A stretch of 64,000 nucleotides of DNA from Solimicrobium silvestre (GTDB lineage: Bacteria; Pseudomonadota; Gammaproteobacteria; Burkholderiales; Burkholderiaceae_D). Positions 62,401 through 64,000 of the stretch are shown piece by piece. The DNA lies in assembly GCF_002976435.1 (NCBI RefSeq), contig NZ_PUGF01000005.1, forward strand, positions 186,001-250,000, written 5' to 3'. Made by a program: the position numbers and the translations under genes. The notes beneath the pieces are model-generated. The model was not told the origin of the DNA, did not search any database, and saw only the letters and a program-made list of their open reading frames with translations. How positions within the stretch are numbered: the first letter of the stretch is position 1; each line of letters starts with the position of its first letter.

Positions 62401-64000
62401 ATAACTTCGGTGAAGGAATAGGTCTGATTTATGGTAATGGTGCTGGGGCGATGAGTTTTGAATCGATCCTTCCGAGCGCTGGAGCGATGACTTACACATC
62501 GGGTGTTTCGAGCAACGCTGTAACGAGCACCACGTCACTGGGCATACCTAAGTTGAATCAGCAATTCTTTGCCAGCGATGTGAACGGTAATTGCCGTTCC
62601 GATTTAGTGCAGATTTGGGAGAATGCGCAGGGTCAAGCGGTTGCCAGCGTTTGGTATTCGAAAGCGGATGGAAGTGGTTATACGCAAGGTGCAGATACGG
62701 TATTAGGCACATGGCAGGCGAGCGCCATTTATCAAGTTGCGGATGTGAATGGGGATGATCGCGCCGACATTGTGGCGAGCTGGACAACCGCTACCGGTAG
62801 TACTGCGGTGAACACGTGGTACAGCACCGGAAGTGGCTTTAGCCAGAGCGGTAATTGGAGCGGGGATACGCAAACGCTGATGAGTGACTTTGCAGGAAAT
62901 GGCAAAGCAGACATGCTGGAAATTCAGCATGCGGCGAATGGTACTGCGGTAGCAACCGAATGGATTGCGACGCAGAGTGGGTACACCCAAGGACCGTTAA
63001 CGGTATTAGGACAATGGGTAGCAGGTACGCAATACCAGTTTGGTCAAACGTCAGCCGGAACCGGTAATGCGCTGGTTGCCATTGCTAACGTGAATGGACA
63101 AACCGTGGTCACCCGCTGGACGGTGGGCACGACTGGCTTAACGCAAGAAGATCAAACGACATTGGGAGTCTGGTTGGCCAACAATGCCTTTCAATACGGT
63201 GATGTGACCGGGACAGGCGAACTGGATCTGATGGAAGTGTCGTCGACAGGGGTAGAGAACGTAACGACGATAGGAACCGATAGTGTGAAGGTGACGCGTT
63301 GGATTGCGGGGGCGACTGGTGCCGGATTCACACAGGGTGCCAGCCTTAACCTGACATATCCTTTAGGTGCGGGAGGATTTATTTCCCCAATTGCCTTGCA
63401 AGATGTTAGTGGGACGGGAAATCTGTCGGTACTGATACCTTGGACGTATCCGACTAATCTCTACGGTTTTGATCAAGTGAGCGTCAGCAGCACTGGCACG
63501 CTGACCTCGGTGAGTAGCGGATTGACTGGAGTGAAATACGGCGCCTCGACCTTTAACACTGTCTATGCGCAATTTAGTTTAAGTAACGATCCCAACAGCA
63601 CCGGAAAAGGGATGGGCATCGTTTATGCAAATTCGAGCGGAGCGATGAATTTCGAAGCGCTCATACCGAGTACCGGTGCGATGATTACCGTATCACTGGG
63701 TGCGTCGCAGTTGAACCAACAATTTATAGTTGGTGATGTGGATGGTAATGGTCGTTCTGATTTAGTGCAGATTTGGGAGAACGCCCAGGGGCAGGCGATC
63801 GCCAGCGTGTGGTATTCGAATGCGCAAGGGAGTGCGTATGCCCAGGGTGCCAATACAATTCTGGGTGCATGGCAAGCGGGTGCGTCATATCGGTTGGCAA
63901 ATGTCAATGGCGATGGTCGTGCCGCGATTGTGGCGACCTCAACAGCCGCTAGTGGTAGCACCGTTGTGAGCACCTGGTATAGCACTGGCACAGGATTTAG
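53472..64000 (+). CDS. Giant Rhs/YD-repeat and FG-GAP/VCBS-repeat protein, 3'-truncated by window edge
   Basis: An ATG at 53472, with an AAAAGG site about 9 bases upstream, opens a frame that stays open for 3,509 codons to the window end. The N-terminus MVAIVNGNELGIAAGVLGQT has no signal peptide. Residues about 20-140 form an Rhs-type N-terminal region. YD/Rhs repeats (Y-x-Y-D-x-x-G-x-(L/V/N)) run from about 140 to 1560, interrupted by a LysM-like module at about 320-372. From about 1600 on, FG-GAP/VCBS-type units with DxDGNGRSD and DVNGDGRAD loops repeat. Rhs proteins form shells that carry C-terminal toxins; the C-terminus here is outside the window. It may be a surface adhesin, a toxin or a cargo of an unknown secretion route. 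Confidence 0.95.
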   Translation, partial: MVAIVNGNELGIAAGVLGQTVGQTQYGQQPTGVYVNAATGNLVVQNNDVNLTGVGSDLTVTQTYNSDGSQLGAQGWLIGTGKQITLTSGTLDQAGSTIVHTLQDGSMVVYQYNAAQGDYVSDDASAENGLISATATGWTYVDSSTQVTETYDQSGRMVTSSDASGNTTSYTYEGTSNQLASIVDASGESVQFGYNAQGQLTSLSEVVVGGTNQTLVNYAYDSLGRLSQISVMPNQTGGTNYVTTYGYLGTGDQLTSLQQSDGTQLSFTYTQTTSGTWYISQIKDGAGNITQISQAPGGSINQYVTAPVSSNASLTQQSTQNYYTVQAGDDWQTIAQTLYGSAQAASALQQAMGSVNLVAGMLMTVPSSLQYVAVVGQSGSTVITGPDGNSTTYAYDGVGHVTSVAQTVGIAGVNQQVVQSHYQYSSNGQLLSQTNPDGATTTYSYDAQGNLATETDPEGNETTYRYNSTGQVVASTTYQFAVVSNENASQAGIAATRRTIYNAQGNLLYTIGATGDVVAYTYNASGERIAEIDYQGASYTISGLTPNQDISVSAIETWQATQDPTQTQLTHYSYDFRGNLSSVTTYASVDSNGNGVGASTTHYVYAANGQLLQSINANGGQSHYTYDALGQLVSSTNALGVVSTVQYNDAANSVTTTLSTGLVTTQLRDADGNIIETSTTSTTAGAALSTTSNYYDADGRLRASTDATGVTTWYFYDALGREDAKVDGNGDVTQYVYDAAGLQVETIHYAQTVGSASWVTPQGTPAIAQYTTLAQILPASTAQDQHQWNVYNTDGLLAYTVDGAGDVTGYQYDSNGRQTAQIAYANPLNISTLITNTSTGQALTATEINVTPSINDRITRTMYDAAGKLIAKADPNGAVTSYSYDDAGNLTSQTTYATTVTPSQLADPQLWDGNTPLAQLLPAASAADRTTLYFYNASGQQVGNINSDDYLTTTTYDADGNVASITLHAQAVSYTTGETLAQISPASLPGDATTTYQYNTDNLLESETSAQGVVTTYSYDTNGNLLQTSVDAGQADVRSDTKQYNVQGELVAELDGVGSAALAAATTPTDVAQVWASYATHYTYDAAGRQITSTNAEGNTTYYYYDGAGHNVYTVNPDGDITHNNYNGIGQLTSTVHLATQIATTNLAGGIVTSALTNQIATIANALADRTVSYTYDGAGRLLSTTDALGYTTTQNYDAFGNVIEVQQQLSASQTTVVQTSYDVDGNKVQTIEDPSGIDTLTTASFNTFDEQMTSTDADGHTTTYVRNNLGQITEKIDATGAKSFYSYDAQGRVLSTTNADGNTTTYQYDDATRTGTVTQPSGANTITVSNAFGDVVSSTDANGNIITNTYDQDGHQLSSAGATGGTTTQQYSVLGQLIANTNADGVTTTDTYDAAGFLATQTLGSTGAVSTTQYAHNAFGEVNVATNANGNNVYTQYENNGNATQVNVTTGQSADVSANIVSSTSYQYNAISQIVEQQDGNVAGSQTVENKYDALGRLVAQISDPAGLALTTTYHYDAAGNLIAKTNPTGATTTYIYDADNRQTYAIDANGNVNQTEYDAAGNVVEQLNYQEANYVETVQSGNGSVSVSAGTIPLANAADTQTLMSDFAGNNMTDMLEIQHAADGTAVATEWIATQSGYTQGPSTVLGQWTAGTQYMFGQTATGTGTALIEIQNINGQTVATRWTVGATGLTKSDQTTLGIWSANNTFKYGDVTGTGALDLMQVSVMTDTRSYSVTRWIAGASGVGFTQGASYAGSNSGELFASSPVQVEFQDMGGAGKLSLLIPWTDDDSEYSFYQISVNSDGSLANVTSGFNRSLVIAAGNGTFPAIAFYAQLSLKNDPNNTGGSVGLVYADSVDGVTQFESLVASTGTTIKVSLGTPKLNQQFFAADVDGNGRSDLVQIWENAQEQAVSSVWYSNVQGSGYVQGADTVLGTWQPGATYQLADVNGDGRADIVASWTATNGSTMVSTWYSTGIGFSQTTNWSADTQTVLGDFTGNGMTDMLEIQHAADGTAVATEWIATQSGYIQGPSTVLGSWSAGTQYQFGQTAGGVTNNALVSIQNMEGKTVVTRWTVGASGLTQAGQTTLGIWSANNSYQYGDVTGAGEFDLMEVIVTGTHTATVTRWIASASGFTQGASLPINITNNFNVTINSPDQIELQDVTGKGVLALVLPFTYSSYHGFYQVNLNSDGSLALASNGLAVLNYANYSSTVYAQLSLSNDPNSPGEGMGLVYDNGAGAMSFESITPSTGASSTILLGVPKLNQQFFAGDVSGSGRSDLVQLWENEKGQAVASVWYSNANGSGYTQGADTVLGTWQPGVAYHVVDANDDGRVDIEANWAAANGSLVVSTWYSTGSGFSQSGNWAADTQTLMSDFAGNGKADMLKIQHAADGTAVATEWIATQSGYAQGASTVLGQWQAETQYQFGQTSAGSGNALIEIQDVNGYTTITRWTVGASGLMQSDQTTLGIWSANNTFKYGDVTGTGELDLMQVSVTGAESFSVTRWIAGTNGVGFTQGATIVGGIYWQQLISSPEQIEFQDVGGIGKLSLLIPWADTPSEYGLSQVTVNSDGSLANVSTGLTTTQRVNANSVIYAQLSLNNDPNNTGDGVGLVYADSTDGVTLFQSLVASTGASISISLGAPKLNQQFFAADVDGNGRSDLVQIWENAQGLAVSSVWYSNAQSSVYTQGADTVLGAWQAGATYQLADANGDSRADIVASWIAADGSTMVGTWYSTGSGFNQTGNWSADTQTVMGDFTGNGMTDMLEIQHAADGTAVATEWIATQSGYTQGPSTVLGPWTAGTEYQFGQTTGGVASNALVSIQNIEGKAVSTRWLVGASGLTKSDQTTLGLWSINNSFQYGDVTGKGAYDLMEVAVTGTHSATVTRWIAGTSGFTQGASLLINSGYIGVNSPAQIAMQDVSGTGKLAVLIPWSYSTDFHGFYQVNLNSDGSLALASSGLTAENYVTNSSIIYAQLSLKNDLDNFGEGIGLIYGNGAGAMSFESILPSAGAMTYTSGVSSNAVTSTTSLGIPKLNQQFFASDVNGNCRSDLVQIWENAQGQAVASVWYSKADGSGYTQGADTVLGTWQASAIYQVADVNGDDRADIVASWTTATGSTAVNTWYSTGSGFSQSGNWSGDTQTLMSDFAGNGKADMLEIQHAANGTAVATEWIATQSGYTQGPLTVLGQWVAGTQYQFGQTSAGTGNALVAIANVNGQTVVTRWTVGTTGLTQEDQTTLGVWLANNAFQYGDVTGTGELDLMEVSSTGVENVTTIGTDSVKVTRWIAGATGAGFTQGASLNLTYPLGAGGFISPIALQDVSGTGNLSVLIPWTYPTNLYGFDQVSVSSTGTLTSVSSGLTGVKYGASTFNTVYAQFSLSNDPNSTGKGMGIVYANSSGAMNFEALIPSTGAMITVSLGASQLNQQFIVGDVDGNGRSDLVQIWENAQGQAIASVWYSNAQGSAYAQGANTILGAWQAGASYRLANVNGDGRAAIVATSTAASGSTVVSTWYSTGTGF
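53900..58160 (+). repeat. YD/Rhs repeat region
   Basis: The translation has dozens of units of the type (T/S)-x-Y-x-Y-D-x-x-G-(N/R/Q)-(L/V/I) followed by T-(D/N)-x-(D/E)-G-N-x-T-T-Y, for example TTYSYDAQGNLATETDPEGN near 54791. Spacing is about 20-22 residues per unit, as is usual for Rhs shells. Units are diverged at DNA level. Confidence 0.9.
54429..54590 (+). other. LysM-like module within the Rhs region
   Basis: The stretch reads YYTVQAGDDWQTIAQTLYGS followed by AQAASALQQAMG and ends in LVAGMLMTVPSS. The Y-x-V-x-x-G-D-x-x-x-x-I-A-x-x-x-Y and L-x-x-G-x-x-(L/M)-x-(I/V)-P patterns match LysM domains, which bind peptidoglycan glycan chains. It lies between YD repeats, which is uncommon. Confidence 0.75.
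58266..64000 (+). repeat. About 1.15-kb tandem repeats of FG-GAP/VCBS type (five copies, last partial)
   Basis: The motif DML(E/K)IQHAADGTAVATEW or its close variant recurs with its first Asp at 58317, 59475, 60609, 61746 and 62910, so spacing is 1134-1164 bp (378-388 residues). Each unit holds several blades with (D/N)-x-(D/N)-G-x-(G/C)-R-(S/A)-D calcium loops and ends with QGADTVLG-W. The units are homologous but with small indels. The array continues beyond the right edge. Confidence 0.9.
58796..58803 (+). repeat. Run of eight G in the giant Rhs gene
   Basis: An uninterrupted G8 tract encodes part of DMGGAGK. The corresponding place in the paralogous unit near 61081 reads GTGGGTGGG and is not homopolymeric. 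Tracts of this length can slip during replication and shift the frame; here the frame is open. Confidence 0.6.

Overview
The window looks like chromosomal DNA of a Gram-negative, flagellate proteobacterium, most likely a betaproteobacterium of the Burkholderiales type. P-ring and L-ring genes are present, the GC content of the core is moderate, and giant Rhs/cadherin-type surface proteins are encoded. Genus cannot be set from sequence alone. No rRNA, tRNA or CRISPR array was seen.

Layout. (1) Positions 2-23920 hold the C-terminal 7,973 residues of one giant repeat protein; its start lies left of the window. It is a mosaic of beta-propeller-like, Ig-like, Rhs-like and cadherin-like modules. 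In its middle sit a nuclease-like EVK motif region and a metalloprotease HExxH motif region. A strictly 279-bp-periodic array of 15 cadherin-like repeats follows, then paired lectin-like modules and a Gly/Cys-rich tail. (2) Positions 23.9-30.7 kb are an AT-rich accessory island. It has two unrecognised genes, three 837-bp IS6-family copies in the same orientation, an orphan fliH paralogue and another unrecognised gene trapped between IS copies, and two gene 5' fragments cut off at IS edges. (3) Positions 30689-52928 form one dense, all-plus-strand, translationally coupled flagellar operon: fliQ fliR flhB flhA flgF flgG flgA flgH flgI flgB flgC fliE fliF fliG-like fliH fliI fliJ fliK flgD flgE fliM-like fliN fliO fliP fliA, then a TPR gene, a short FlgJ-like gene and a second TPR gene. 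(4) From 53472 to the right edge runs a second giant gene, with an Rhs/YD-repeat N-terminal half containing a LysM-like module, followed by ~1.15-kb repeats of FG-GAP/VCBS type. It is still open at the window end.

How it fits together. The operon encodes a complete flagellar export gate (FliP/Q/R, FlhA/B), export ATPase complex (FliH/I/J), MS ring (FliF), rod (FlgB/C/F/G, FliE), P and L rings (FlgI/H, FlgA chaperone), hook (FlgE, FlgD cap, FliK-position gene) and sigma-28 (FliA). The motor/switch side looks reduced. The FliG-position protein is only 182 residues, with no room for the torque domain. The FliM-position protein lacks the N-terminal CheY-binding motif. FlgH has no lipoprotein cysteine, and FlgG carries a His-rich insert. 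No flagellin, filament cap, hook-filament junction, stator or chemotaxis gene lies in the window. The cluster is either a divergent secondary flagellum or a flagellum-derived secretion apparatus. That it serves the flanking giant proteins is a hypothesis based only on adjacency.
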